A stretch of DNA of 64,000 nucleotides from Streptomyces sp. NBC_00663 (GCF_036226885.1 NZ_CP109027.1:4774001-4838000); one strand, 5' to 3'; shown: positions 1 to 8,314, counted from the first letter of the stretch. Translations and numbers: made by a program. The notes: generated from the letters alone by a model not told the origin.

Positions 1-410
1 GACGGCGTCGGCGAGGTGTGGTGACGGCATGAACGGCCCCCGGACGGTAGGGAAGGGAACCCGGCGCGATCCGGTCGCCCGCTGTCGGGGCCCGGTGCCG
101 AGCGCTGATCATGACCATCACTGTGTGGAGCGGGCCGGGGGTGTCACAAGCACGGTCCGCGATCCTCATCAGGTCCGCAGGAATCCGTCAGGTTGCCCTT
201 CGGTGAGGGGCGGTTGGTCCGGCGGATGGTGGTCGGACCACCTCTCGAAGTCCGTGCCGAGCCCTTACGTCCGTGGTTCGACGGCCCGGGGTGGTGGTCC
301 GGTCACCATCCGCCGGGCCGACGGGGTTCCCTCGGCACCTCCTCCGGGTGCCGGGCCGCTCGGCAGGGTGGGAGGCGTCAGAAGTCAGCGCGTGAGAGGC
401 AGGCGTCACC
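1..410. other. Region upstream of the transposase-like gene, no gene seen
   Basis: No convincing gene is visible; the open frames here are GC-driven shadows. The stretch holds a perfect 7+1+7 palindrome (GGTGGTC-G-GACCACC, 228-242) and a separate 13-bp inverted repeat (219-231 with 304-316). These may belong to the control region of the gene starting at 411, but no clear promoter hexamers were recognised. Confidence 0.5.
219..316. repeat. 13-bp perfect inverted repeat with 72-bp spacer
   Basis: CCGGCGGATGGTG at 219-231 is the exact reverse complement of CACCATCCGCCGG at 304-316. It lies about 95 bp upstream of the transposase-derived gene. It is too far from any matching copy at the 3' side of that gene to be read as an IS terminal repeat; a regulatory or cruciform role is only a guess. 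Confidence 0.55.
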
Positions 411-1805
411 GTGACCAGAGCCGTCTTCAGCGAAGCCGTCCTCGGCGAGGCCGACTTCAGCGAGACCGTCGTCAGCAAGGCCGACTTCAGCGAGACCGTC
501 GTCAGCAAGGCCGACTTCGGCGAGACCGTCTTCGGCGAACCCGTCGTCAGCGAGGCCGTCTTCGGCGAAGCTCTCCTCGGCAAACCCATCGCCGGCGAAG
601 CCGTCCTCGACGGGCCCGGGGCGGACCTCGGCTGGGCCGACTTCCACCAGTCGGCGGACGTCGTCGCGGAGCTGTCCGCCACGCTGTTCCCGCGGGTGCT
701 GCGCCGCAAGGACCAGCGATGGTGGGCCGAGCAGTACGTACGCGGGCTGCTCGCCGCGGACGGCCGCAAGTCGGTGCGCCGGATCGCCGCCGCGGTCGGC
801 GGCGGGGCGGCCGAGCAGAGCCTGCACCATCTCATCGCCGCCTCCACCTGGGACTGGTCGCCGATGCGCGCGGAGCTGGCCCGACGCCTTCAGGACGCCG
901 TCGCCCCGTCCGCCTGGGTGGTTCAGCCGATGGCCATTCCCAAGGTCGGTGAGCACTCGGTGGGCGTCGGTCGGCAGTTCGTGCCGCGCGCCGGCCGGCC
1001 GGACAGCGGACAGCAGGCGTTCGGTCTGTGGTTCGCCTCGGAGCGGACGAGCGCGCCGGTCAACTGGCGGCTGCATCTGCCCGGCGGCTGGATCCGCGAC
1101 GCGGAACGGCGCCGGCGGGCGGAGATCCCCGAGGGCGCGGGCGAGGAGAGCCTGGAGGAGTGCGCGGCCTCGGTCCTGAGGTCCACGCTCAAGTGGGGGC
1201 TGCCGCGCCGGCCGGTGGTCCTCGGCGCGGCGGGCCCGGACCTCGGCGCGACGATACGGCGCTACCGGGAGGCCGGCGTCCCGCTGCTGGTACGGGTCCC
1301 CGGTGGCACCGCGCTGGCCGTGGCCGAGCCGTCGCTGCCCGGGTTCGGCGCGGGGCTCTTGGCGGCGCAGCGGATCGCCGACTCGGTCCGGGCCCTGCGC
1401 CGCCCCGTCCAGTGGGCCGATCCACTGGGCGGCCCGACGACCGTACGGAGTTCGCTGGTCGTGGGCGTCCCGGTGACGCTGCCGGACGGCGGGCGGCCGG
1501 GGCTGCTGCTCGGCGAGTGGGCCGACCCGCGCCGGCCACCGACGGAGTTCTGGCTGACCGACCTGGACCGCCTGCCGGTCCCGGCGCTGCTGAGACTCGC
1601 CAAGCTGGCCCGCCGCGTGGCCCGGGACTGCGCCACGACCGGCGAACAGGTCGGGCTGCGGGACTTCGTCGGCCGCTCCTTCAAGGGCTGGCACCGCCAC
1701 ACCACCCTGGCCTCCGTCGCCTACGCCGCCCACACCCTGGCCGACGACCGGGACACCGCCGACGGCTTCAACACCTCCGGCACCGTCACGGCACGCAGCG
1801 CGTGA
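411..1805 (+). CDS. Catalytically degenerate IS701-type transposase-derived protein with pentapeptide-repeat N-terminus
   Basis: A 464-residue protein with GTG start. Residues about 3-67 are 13 tandem pentads of the form A-D/V-F/L-S/G-E/K (ADFSE, TVVSK and similar), like a pentapeptide repeat. From about residue 85 onward it follows IS701-family transposases: RRKDQRWWAEQYVRGLL, then a TWDW motif, then HSVGVGRQF and LPGGW. The first catalytic Asp region (family V-D-D-T-G-F-P-K) reads VVQPMAIPK, and the second (family V-A-D-A-G-Y-G) reads VVLGAAGPD, so the acidic catalytic residues appear lost. Transposition activity is therefore unlikely and a domesticated DNA-binding role is inferred. No flanking terminal inverted repeats or target duplications were seen. 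Coding-type GC3 continues through the repeats, which supports the GTG at 411. Confidence 0.72.
   Translation: MTRAVFSEAVLGEADFSETVVSKADFSETVVSKADFGETVFGEPVVSEAVFGEALLGKPIAGEAVLDGPGADLGWADFHQSADVVAELSATLFPRVLRRKDQRWWAEQYVRGLLAADGRKSVRRIAAAVGGGAAEQSLHHLIAASTWDWSPMRAELARRLQDAVAPSAWVVQPMAIPKVGEHSVGVGRQFVPRAGRPDSGQQAFGLWFASERTSAPVNWRLHLPGGWIRDAERRRRAEIPEGAGEESLEECAASVLRSTLKWGLPRRPVVLGAAGPDLGATIRRYREAGVPLLVRVPGGTALAVAEPSLPGFGAGLLAAQRIADSVRALRRPVQWADPLGGPTTVRSSLVVGVPVTLPDGGRPGLLLGEWADPRRPPTEFWLTDLDRLPVPALLRLAKLARRVARDCATTGEQVGLRDFVGRSFKGWHRHTTLASVAYAAHTLADDRDTADGFNTSGTVTARSA
450..509 (+). repeat. Exact 30-bp tandem duplication encoding ADFSETVVSK twice
   Basis: Positions 450-479 and 480-509 are identical; a diverged third copy follows. 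Each unit encodes two pentads, so the protein repeat has grown by in-frame 30-bp steps. Exact identity suggests recent slippage or gene conversion. Confidence 0.9.
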
Positions 1806-1820
1806 GAGCGGCCGTACGCC

Positions 1821-3827
1821 CTACTGCCCGCCCCCGGCCCCGCCTCCGCCTCCGCTTCCGCCTCCCAGCAGATGCCGTGTGCGATGCAGCCGCAGCGCCA
1901 GCTGCACCTCCAACGCCTGTGCGGGCTCCTGCCAGTGAGGGCCGAGCAGGTCGGTGATCCGCTCCAGCCGGCGGGAGACGGTGTTCGGGTGGACGTGCAG
2001 CAGTTCCGCCGCCCGCGTGGGGCTGCTGCCGGAGGTGAAGTACGACTCCAGGGTCCGCAGCAGCTCGGTCGACTGCTGGTGGTCGTACTCGAGTACGGGC
2101 CCGATCGCCGTCCCGACGAACCTCTCGACGTCCTGCTTCTCCGACAACAGCAGTCCCAGGAACCCGAGTTCCCTGGGCGAGGCCGTACCGCCCGTGCCCT
2201 CCAGGACGGTGAGGGCGTCCAGGCAACGGCGGGCCTCCTGGTGGACGCGCCTGACGTCGTCCGGCGCGATGGTCGGCCCGGCCGCGCCGCCGGTCACCGG
2301 ATGCCCGAGCACGACGGAGAGTTCCCGCTGTACGGCCTTGGCGGCACCGGACGGATCGTCACCGGGCAGCAGCAGGACGATGTGGCCGCCGTCGACGTAC
2401 TTGAGCCCCGAGAGCCGGTGCGCGCACGCCGAGGCCCAGGCGTTGGCCCGGCTCTGCGAACCGCCCTCCGGCCGGACCACCACGACCACGTGCGGCTCGG
2501 CGAGGTCGACCCCGAGGCGGCGCCCCCGGGACGCGAGCTGGGCGGGCGGGAGTTGGGAGACATGGAGCAGGTCGTGCAGCAGCTCGTCCCTGACCTGGCC
2601 CTCGGCCACCGCCGAACTGCGCTGCATCAGCAGCTGCACCGCGACGGCCTGCGCGACCAGGCCCAGCAGTTGCTCCTGCGCCTCGGACGGAGGCCGCGCG
2701 CCGTGCAGCAGCAGGGTGCCGAGGCTCTCCGTGCCGCCGGTGACCGGGCAGGCGCAGAGCATGCCGCCGGTGCCGTCGTCGCAGCGTACGGGGCCGTCGG
2801 CGGCCTGCGCGTCCAGGCACAGACGGTCGACGGGGGAACCGTCCACGCGGGTGTCCCTGCCGTTGTCTATGCGGGTAGATTCGAGGCCCGACAAAAAGTC
2901 CGGGAAGCCTTCTGTACACGCGAGATCCTTGCCGACCGTGCCCCGCACCAGCACCGCGCCGCCGAGTTCGGCGGACGCCCGCTCCAGCAGGGCGGGCAGT
3001 TCGCTGCCGCCGAGGGCCAGGTCGATCAGGCTCCGGTGGATGCTGTGCAGCCGGCGCACGGTCGCGGAGGAGTCCTTGGCCTGCGAGACGTCGCCCGTCA
3101 GCTCCGCGACCTCGGTCCGGGTCCGCTCCAGCAGCCGGGTCCGCTCGATGGCGACGGCCGCGAGGTCGGCGAGTGAGGCCATCAGCGAGATCTCGTTGGG
3201 CAGGAAGTGCCGGATGTTGCGGTCGGCGACGTAGAGCACGCCGAGCGTGGAGTTCTCGTGGCGCAGCGGGACGGCCATGATGGCCCGCAGCCCCTCGGAC
3301 CGGACCACGTGGTCGATGGTCTCGTTGTGGACGAAGCTCTCGTCGTGCAGGTAGTCCGGGGTCCAGAACGGGGCGGATCGTTTCTGTGCGTGTGCTCCGA
3401 CCCCGCCGGCCAGCGGCACGTCGAACCCGACGGTGATGGCGGAGGCGTGGCCGTCCGCGGCCCGGACGCGGGAGATCCCGTCGTCGCCGTGCAGGCTCAC
3501 CCAGGACATGTCCAGGCCCATCAGCAGCCGGGCCCGCCGGGTGATCACGGCCAGCAGGGTGTCGAGGCTGTACGGGTGGGTCAGGTCGCGTGCGGTGTCG
3601 ACGAGCGCCGACAGTCCGGCCTCGCGCTGCTGACGCCGCGCGAAGAGCTGTCTGACCTCCAGCGAACGGTCCTTGGCCGCGGTCAGCTTGGCCAGTTCGT
3701 CCGCGGCGACGCCGGCCGCGGCCGCCTGCCGCAGCAGTTCCTCGAAGCGCTCGGCGGGCGCCTCCCCGGCCAGCAGGTCGAGCATGGCCAGCACATACGC
3801 GTCCAGCACGCCCCCACCGGTCTGCAA
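1821..3827 (-). CDS. GAF-domain and PucR-type helix-turn-helix transcriptional regulator
   Basis: A 668-residue regulator. A GAF sensor domain spans about residues 75-230 (SLDTLLAVITRRARLLMG to AVAIERTRLLER). The C-terminus (about 560-650) has the PucR/CdaR helix-turn-helix pattern: LLRTLESYFTSG, RAAELLHVHPNTVSRRL and DLLGPHW. A Gly-rich tail ends the protein. The TTG start at 3827 is chosen because GGGAGG lies 8 nt upstream; an in-frame GTG at 3809 is the alternative. It is transcribed away from the methyltransferase at 4085; the 257-bp divergent gap contains the palindrome GGTGAT-GTG-ATCACC (3948-3962), a possible operator. The family senses small ligands and controls catabolic or secondary genes; the ligand cannot be told. 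Confidence 0.85.
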   Translation of the reverse strand: MQTGGGVLDAYVLAMLDLLAGEAPAERFEELLRQAAAAGVAADELAKLTAAKDRSLEVRQLFARRQQREAGLSALVDTARDLTHPYSLDTLLAVITRRARLLMGLDMSWVSLHGDDGISRVRAADGHASAITVGFDVPLAGGVGAHAQKRSAPFWTPDYLHDESFVHNETIDHVVRSEGLRAIMAVPLRHENSTLGVLYVADRNIRHFLPNEISLMASLADLAAVAIERTRLLERTRTEVAELTGDVSQAKDSSATVRRLHSIHRSLIDLALGGSELPALLERASAELGGAVLVRGTVGKDLACTEGFPDFLSGLESTRIDNGRDTRVDGSPVDRLCLDAQAADGPVRCDDGTGGMLCACPVTGGTESLGTLLLHGARPPSEAQEQLLGLVAQAVAVQLLMQRSSAVAEGQVRDELLHDLLHVSQLPPAQLASRGRRLGVDLAEPHVVVVVRPEGGSQSRANAWASACAHRLSGLKYVDGGHIVLLLPGDDPSGAAKAVQRELSVVLGHPVTGGAAGPTIAPDDVRRVHQEARRCLDALTVLEGTGGTASPRELGFLGLLLSEKQDVERFVGTAIGPVLEYDHQQSTELLRTLESYFTSGSSPTRAAELLHVHPNTVSRRLERITDLLGPHWQEPAQALEVQLALRLHRTRHLLGGGSGGGGGAGGGQ

Positions 3828-4084
3828 CCCGCGGCCCTCCCCCAGAGCATGGACCAGATCGTTCCGGAAAACCTAGTTCAGGTTTTTACCGAGGGTCAAC
3901 CAGTTCTTGACCGGGTCGCATCAAAAGTGCAGGTCATCGGCTTTGACGGTGATGTGATCACCTAACCGACGGGTTCGTACTGTTGCCGGAGCACCTTCCG
4001 CCCCCTCCACCCCGGCCGTCACGCTCGGCAGCACAGGCAACGCACAGTGCGACGCCGCCGACCGACCGGAACGGGTGGGGACTC

Positions 4085-4816
4085 ATGCCGTACACACCGC
4101 GGGTGCAGGACTACGAGCGCTCTCTGGAACGCAGCCGACAGTCCCTCAACCGGGCCGACCGTCCCGACCTGTTCACCCTCGCCGGCCGGCAATGGGACCT
4201 GCTGGACGAGGTGTTCGCCCCGGTGTACTCGCCGTCGACGGGCATCGCCCTGGACTTCCTGGGGCTCACCGAGCCCGTTGCCGAGGAGATGCGGCGAGGG
4301 TCGTTCCTGGAGATCGGCTGCGGTACGGGCGTCATCGCGGTGGTCGCGGCACTGGCCGGCCACGGTCCGGTCGTCGCCTCGGACATCAACGCCCGCGCGG
4401 TGGAGAACACGGCCGTCAACGCCCGCCGCCACGGCACGACGGACCGGCTCCGGGCCGTGCACGGCGACCTGTTCGCCGGCCTCGGCGCCGACGAACGCTT
4501 CGACACCGTCTTCTGGAGCTCGAACTACGTCCTCGGGCCCGACCACTACGAGTACCGCTCCGCCCACGAACGCGCCTACGTCGACGCCGGCTACCGCACC
4601 CACCGCCGCTATCTGCACCAGGCCCCGCTGCGCACCACACCCGGCGGGCGGGCCCTGCTCCACTTCAGCAGCCGGGGCGACCACCCCCGCCTGACCCGCA
4701 TCGCCGAGGAGACCGGCCGTGAACTGCGGGTGCTGGAGAGCTGCCGGGTCCGGGAGGGGGAGTACGGCAACGAGATCGTCGAACACCTGCTCCTGGAGAT
4801 CGTGCCGGCCGGCTGA
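4085..4816 (+). CDS. Class I SAM-dependent methyltransferase
   Basis: The protein has 243 residues with a Rossmann methyltransferase core. Motif I is LEIGCGTGVIAVVAAL (about residues 77-92), followed by the acidic strand-2 end VVASDINARAVENTAVNA. The post-core motif where N6/HemK-type enzymes have NPPY reads WSSNYVLGP, so the substrate class is not clear. The ATG at 4085 is preferred over an upstream start at 3983 because GTGGGG is placed just before it and the extra N-terminus is low-complexity Pro/Ser. It lies 78 bp before the aminodeoxychorismate synthase gene on the same strand, so co-transcription is plausible; a functional link is not shown. Confidence 0.8.
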   Translation: MPYTPRVQDYERSLERSRQSLNRADRPDLFTLAGRQWDLLDEVFAPVYSPSTGIALDFLGLTEPVAEEMRRGSFLEIGCGTGVIAVVAALAGHGPVVASDINARAVENTAVNARRHGTTDRLRAVHGDLFAGLGADERFDTVFWSSNYVLGPDHYEYRSAHERAYVDAGYRTHRRYLHQAPLRTTPGGRALLHFSSRGDHPRLTRIAEETGRELRVLESCRVREGEYGNEIVEHLLLEIVPAG

Positions 4817-4894
4817 CCGGAGCGGATGACGCCGGCCAGTTGAGCGGAACCAACCGGAACCCACGGATCCGACCTGCGGAGAGACCGGATTTCC

Positions 4895-7036
4895 ATGCGC
4901 ACCCTGCTCGTCGACAACCACGACTCGTTCACCTACAACCTCGTCCACCAGCTCGCGCGCGTCACCGGCGCCGAGCCGACGGTCGTCCGCAACGACGACC
5001 CGCACTGGCACCCGGCGAAGCTGGCGGACTTCGACGCCGTCGTCATCTCGCCCGGCCCCGGAACCCCGCGGCGCCCCGCCGACCTCGGCATCTGCCGGCA
5101 GATCATCGAGCGGACCGAACTGCCGCTGCTCGGCGTCTGTCTGGGCCACCAGGGCATCGGGCTGCTGAACGGGGCGAGCGTCGACCGCGCCCCGGAGCCC
5201 CGGCACGGCCGCACCTCGCCGGTGCTGCACGAGGGCGACGGACTGTTCGCGGGCCTGCCCTCACCGTTCGAGGCGGTGCGCTACCACTCCCTCGCCGTGA
5301 CCCGCCTCCCCGACCTCCTGGAGGTCACCGCGTGGACGCCGGACGGCGTGGTCATGGGCCTGCGCCACCGGGAACGGCCGCTGTGGGGCGTCCAGTTCCA
5401 CCCCGAGTCGATCAGCTCGCAGTACGGCGACGAACTGCTGGCCAACTTCCACCGGCTGGCGCGGACCGGCGAGGGCCGCCACCGCGCGACGGTCACGCTC
5501 CAGGCCCCGGCGCCGCCCCCTCGTACCCCCACCCGCTCCCTGCGCGCGCTCACCGCCGAGGTCCCCACCCGCTCCCTGCGCGTCCTCACCGCCCAAGTCC
5601 CCACCCCCTGCGACGACGAGACGCTCCACGACCGCCTCTTCCGCGCCGCCGACCACGCGTTCTGGCTGGACAGCAGCCGCCGCGACGGCCAGGGACGCTT
5701 CTCCGTCATGGGCGACGCCTCCGGCCCGCTGGCCCGGGTGGCGAGGGCCGACGTGGCCACCAACACCGTGACCGTGCGGTCGGCGACGGCCGAGGAAACC
5801 GTGGAAGGCCCGTTCCTGGAGTGGCTCGACCGGGACCTGGCCTCCCTGGACGTCGAAGTACCGCCGCTCCCCTGCGACTTCGCCCTCGGCTGGACCGGCT
5901 TCCTCGGCTACGGCCTCAAGGCGGAGTGCGGCGCCCCGCCCGGCCCTCACGCGGAGGAACCCGACGCCGTCATGGTCTTCGCCGACCGGGCCCTCGTCCT
6001 CGACCACGACACGGGTACGACCCACCTCCTGGCCCTCGCCGAGAACAACGCCACGGACTCCGCCCGCGCCTGGCTCGACGCCACCGCCCGCCGCCTCACC
6101 GCCCTCACCGGCGCCCTCCCGGACCCGGTGCCCGAACCCCCCGCGCCTTTCGAGGAGTTGCGGCTGCGCCACGACCGCGACGCCTACCTCCGGCTCATCG
6201 ACGAGTGCCAGGAGGAGATCGCCGCGGGGGAGAGCTACGAAATCTGCCTCACGAACATGGCCGAAGCCCAACTACCCGAAGGGCACGGCGCCTTCGACGC
6301 CTGGCAGGCGTACCGCTTCCTGCGGCGCACCAGTCCGGCCCCCTTCGGCGCCCTGCTGCGCTTCGGTGAGCTGTCGGTGCTCTCCACCTCCCCCGAACGG
6401 TTCCTGCGGGTCTGCGCCGACGGGGTCGTGGAGTCCAAGCCCATCAAGGGCACCCGCCCGCGCGGCGCCACCCCCGAGGAGGACGCCGCCCTCGTCGCCG
6501 ACCTGCGCACCCATGAGAAGGACCGCGCCGAGAACCTGATGATCGTCGACCTGGTCCGCAACGACCTGGGCCGCTGCGCCGAGACCGGCAGCGTACGGGC
6601 CGACCCGGTGTTCGCCGTCGAGAGCTACGCCACCGTCCACCAGCTCGTCAGCACCGTGACCGCCCGGCTGCGCCCCGACAGCAGCCCCGTGCGCTGTCTG
6701 CGCGCGGCCTTCCCACCGGGATCGATGACCGGCGCTCCCAAGCTGCGCACCATGGAGATCATCGACCGCCTGGAGAACGGCCCGCGCGGCATCTACTCCG
6801 GCGCCCTCGGCTATCTGTCCCTGTCCGGCGCCGCGGACTACAGCGTCGTCATCCGCACCGCCGTGGTGACTCCGGGACGGCTGCGGTACGGCGTCGGCGG
6901 CGCGATCGTGGCCCTGTCCGACCCGGCGGCCGAGTTCGAGGAGACGGTCGTCAAATCGGCTCCGCTGCTAGCGCTGGCCGGCACCGGCTTCGCCGACCTC
7001 CGGCTCGGGCACGCGCTGCCGGGAGCCGCCCGCTGA
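4895..7036 (+). CDS. pabAB: Fused aminodeoxychorismate synthase (PabA-PabB)
   Basis: This 713-residue protein converts chorismate plus glutamine to 4-amino-4-deoxychorismate for p-aminobenzoate and folate. The N-terminal class I glutamine amidotransferase (about 1-190) has the nucleophile in LLGVCLGHQ (Cys82) and the His/Glu pair in FHPES (His169, Glu171). The C-terminal chorismate-utilising domain (about 240-700) ends with PGSMTGAPK and GVGGAIV. The lysine in PIKGT is diagnostic of PabB; anthranilate synthase has alanine there. A Pro-rich linker carries a 12-residue duplication. PabA-PabB fusions in actinomycetes serve either folate or antibiotic pathways such as chloramphenicol or candicidin; no such cluster is visible here. 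Its 3' end overlaps the convergent transaldolase-like frame by 69 bp. Confidence 0.93.
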   Translation: MRTLLVDNHDSFTYNLVHQLARVTGAEPTVVRNDDPHWHPAKLADFDAVVISPGPGTPRRPADLGICRQIIERTELPLLGVCLGHQGIGLLNGASVDRAPEPRHGRTSPVLHEGDGLFAGLPSPFEAVRYHSLAVTRLPDLLEVTAWTPDGVVMGLRHRERPLWGVQFHPESISSQYGDELLANFHRLARTGEGRHRATVTLQAPAPPPRTPTRSLRALTAEVPTRSLRVLTAQVPTPCDDETLHDRLFRAADHAFWLDSSRRDGQGRFSVMGDASGPLARVARADVATNTVTVRSATAEETVEGPFLEWLDRDLASLDVEVPPLPCDFALGWTGFLGYGLKAECGAPPGPHAEEPDAVMVFADRALVLDHDTGTTHLLALAENNATDSARAWLDATARRLTALTGALPDPVPEPPAPFEELRLRHDRDAYLRLIDECQEEIAAGESYEICLTNMAEAQLPEGHGAFDAWQAYRFLRRTSPAPFGALLRFGELSVLSTSPERFLRVCADGVVESKPIKGTRPRGATPEEDAALVADLRTHEKDRAENLMIVDLVRNDLGRCAETGSVRADPVFAVESYATVHQLVSTVTARLRPDSSPVRCLRAAFPPGSMTGAPKLRTMEIIDRLENGPRGIYSGALGYLSLSGAADYSVVIRTAVVTPGRLRYGVGGAIVALSDPAAEFEETVVKSAPLLALAGTGFADLRLGHALPGAAR
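5527..5598 (+). repeat. 36-bp tandem duplication in the PabA-PabB linker
   Basis: The segments starting at 5527 and 5563 share an identical first 20 bp and encode PTRSLRALTAEV followed by PTRSLRVLTAQV. The repeat lies between the amidotransferase and synthase domains, so it lengthens the linker without disturbing either active site. Confidence 0.85.
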
Positions 7037-7963
7037 CACCACGGGCCCGGCTCCCCAGAGGGACCGGGCCCGCAGCAGTTCCTCTCCTACGACGTCGAGG
7101 TCGACGTCCCTCTCGGCGAGACAGCGCAGCTCGCGCAGGGACTGCTCATGACAGCCCAGCAGCGTGTCGCCCTCCAGCGCCCGCCCGCGCGCCGCCGCCT
7201 CCACCGTCCGCGCCGTCATCACATGCCCGGTGTTCCAGCTGACCAGGGACGGCACCTGCTCGGCCCGCGTCCCCGACCACAGCAGCATCGGCGGACGGGC
7301 CCCGCGGGCCCGCAGCCGCTGCCAGCGCGCACCGGCCAGCGCCGTCTCGCGCGCGCGGTACAGCAGCCGGGCGGTGGCCAGGGCCGCCGTGCCGCGCAGC
7401 CCGCTCGCCGCGGCGCCGGGCAGCCGGTCCAGGCGCGCGTCCACCTCGTCCTCCAGCGCCCCCAGCTCACAGGAGGCGGCCGTGCCCAGGGCCGCCAGGT
7501 CGACGCCGCGTTCCCGGGCGCGCTCCAGCCCGGTCCACTGGGCGTCGAGGACGGCACGGTACTGACGTACCGAGAAGACCAGGGTGGACTCGACGCCGAT
7601 CCCCTCGGCGAGACAGTCGGCGACGGTGTCGATCCCGGCCGACGTCGCCGGGACGCTCACCAGCAGATTCGGCCGGTCCACCCCGCTGTGCAGCACCCGG
7701 GCCGCCGCCACCCACGCCTCCGGGTCGTCGGCACCGTCGAAGGCGGCCGCGGCGACCGACACGAAGCCGTCCCGGGCCCGCACCGCCTCACAGGCCGCCC
7801 GGACCGCTCCCAACGGCGTCCCGGACGCCATCCGAACACCGCGGAACCCGCACCGCACGGCGTCGAGCACCGCCGGCCGCTCCCCCGGACACGCCTCCCA
7901 CCACGGCGCGACCCCTTCGGCGACGAGCTCCTCGATGAGCTCCCTAGCTTCAGCCGTCATCAC
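6968..7963 (-). CDS. Transaldolase-like protein lacking the Schiff-base lysine
   Basis: The 331-residue sequence follows actinobacterial transaldolases through most of the barrel: RPNLLVSVPAT, GIGVESTLVFSV, LWSGTRAEQVPSLVSWNTGHVMTA. In active enzymes the first motif is PN(L/V)xxKxPAT, where the lysine forms the Schiff base; here it is Ser. The Asn of NVTLIFS is also changed (VEST), and the N-terminal catalytic Asp region reads VAPWWEACPG. A pentose-phosphate transaldolase activity is therefore doubtful and a non-catalytic or altered role is inferred. Start: GTG at 7963 or ATG at 7960; promoter-like hexamers end about 7 bp upstream, suggesting a leaderless mRNA. It converges on and overlaps pabAB by 69 bp. 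Confidence 0.75.
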   Translation of the reverse strand: MMTAEARELIEELVAEGVAPWWEACPGERPAVLDAVRCGFRGVRMASGTPLGAVRAACEAVRARDGFVSVAAAAFDGADDPEAWVAAARVLHSGVDRPNLLVSVPATSAGIDTVADCLAEGIGVESTLVFSVRQYRAVLDAQWTGLERARERGVDLAALGTAASCELGALEDEVDARLDRLPGAAASGLRGTAALATARLLYRARETALAGARWQRLRARGARPPMLLWSGTRAEQVPSLVSWNTGHVMTARTVEAAARGRALEGDTLLGCHEQSLRELRCLAERDVDLDVVGEELLRARSLWGAGPVVSAGGSRQRVPEPEVGEAGAGQR

Positions 7964-7969
7964 CCCTCA

Positions 7970-7999
7970 ACGCTAGGGGGATTGGCTGGAACACGTCAC
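7970..7999 (-). promoter_or_regulatory. Predicted promoter for a leaderless transaldolase-like transcript
   Basis: Read on the minus strand, GTGACG (7994-7999), an 18-bp spacer and TAGCGT (7970-7975) resemble -35 and -10 elements. The expected transcription start about 7 nt downstream coincides with the GTG/ATG start pair at 7963/7960. There is no well-spaced ribosome binding site, which fits a leaderless message. Confidence 0.45.
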
Positions 8000-8064
8000 T
8001 GGTGTTGTCCAGACGTTGTCAGGTCTCCGCGGACTCTGTCAGGTGCGCGCACGAAAGCGGACAG

Positions 8065-8100
8065 AAAAACCCCCTGACCGCGTTCCCGCAGGTCAGGGGG
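8065..8100 (-). terminator. Intrinsic terminator of tRNA-Ala
   Basis: On the minus strand a perfect 10-bp stem (CCCCCTGACC, 8091-8100, with its complement 8070-8079) is followed by a run of five T. It lies 10 bp beyond the 3' end of the tRNA gene. Confidence 0.85.
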
Positions 8101-8110
8101 TTCATCGTCG

Positions 8111-8183
8111 TGGAGCCTAGGGGAGTCGAACCCCTGACATCTGCCATGCAAAGACAGCGCTCTACCAACTGAGCTAAGGCCCC
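8111..8183 (-). tRNA. tRNA-Ala (anticodon TGC)
   Basis: The minus strand folds as a full cloverleaf. The acceptor stem is GGGGCCT/AGGCTCC, the D arm carries GCTC-AGTTGGTA-GAGC, the anticodon loop TTTGCAT gives TGC, and the T arm has AGGGG-TTCGACT-CCCCT. The discriminator is A and CCA is not encoded, so the tRNA nucleotidyltransferase at 49136 would add it. Confidence 0.96.
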
Positions 8184-8314
8184 GGAAAAGGAGCGTCCGT
8201 CCGGAGGAGTCACACCACCGGCCGGCGCCGCAGACCAGAGTACCGGGTCGCCCGGGGTATCTCGCAAAAAGATTGGGGGTCCCGATGGATGACCACTCTC
8301 CGTAAGATGCTCGG

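Noticed and set aside
29..952. 307-codon plus-strand ORF at the left edge
   Set aside because: It runs in another frame through the transposase-derived gene and has Arg-rich shadow composition.
411..1805. Complete IS701 insertion sequence
   Set aside because: Catalytic acids are absent and no matching terminal inverted repeats or target-site duplication flank the gene.
7042..7072. Terminator of pabAB (CGGGCCCGG inverted repeat)
   Set aside because: The 9-bp repeat has a 13-nt loop, no T-run and lies within the convergent transaldolase-like coding frame; too weak to annotate.
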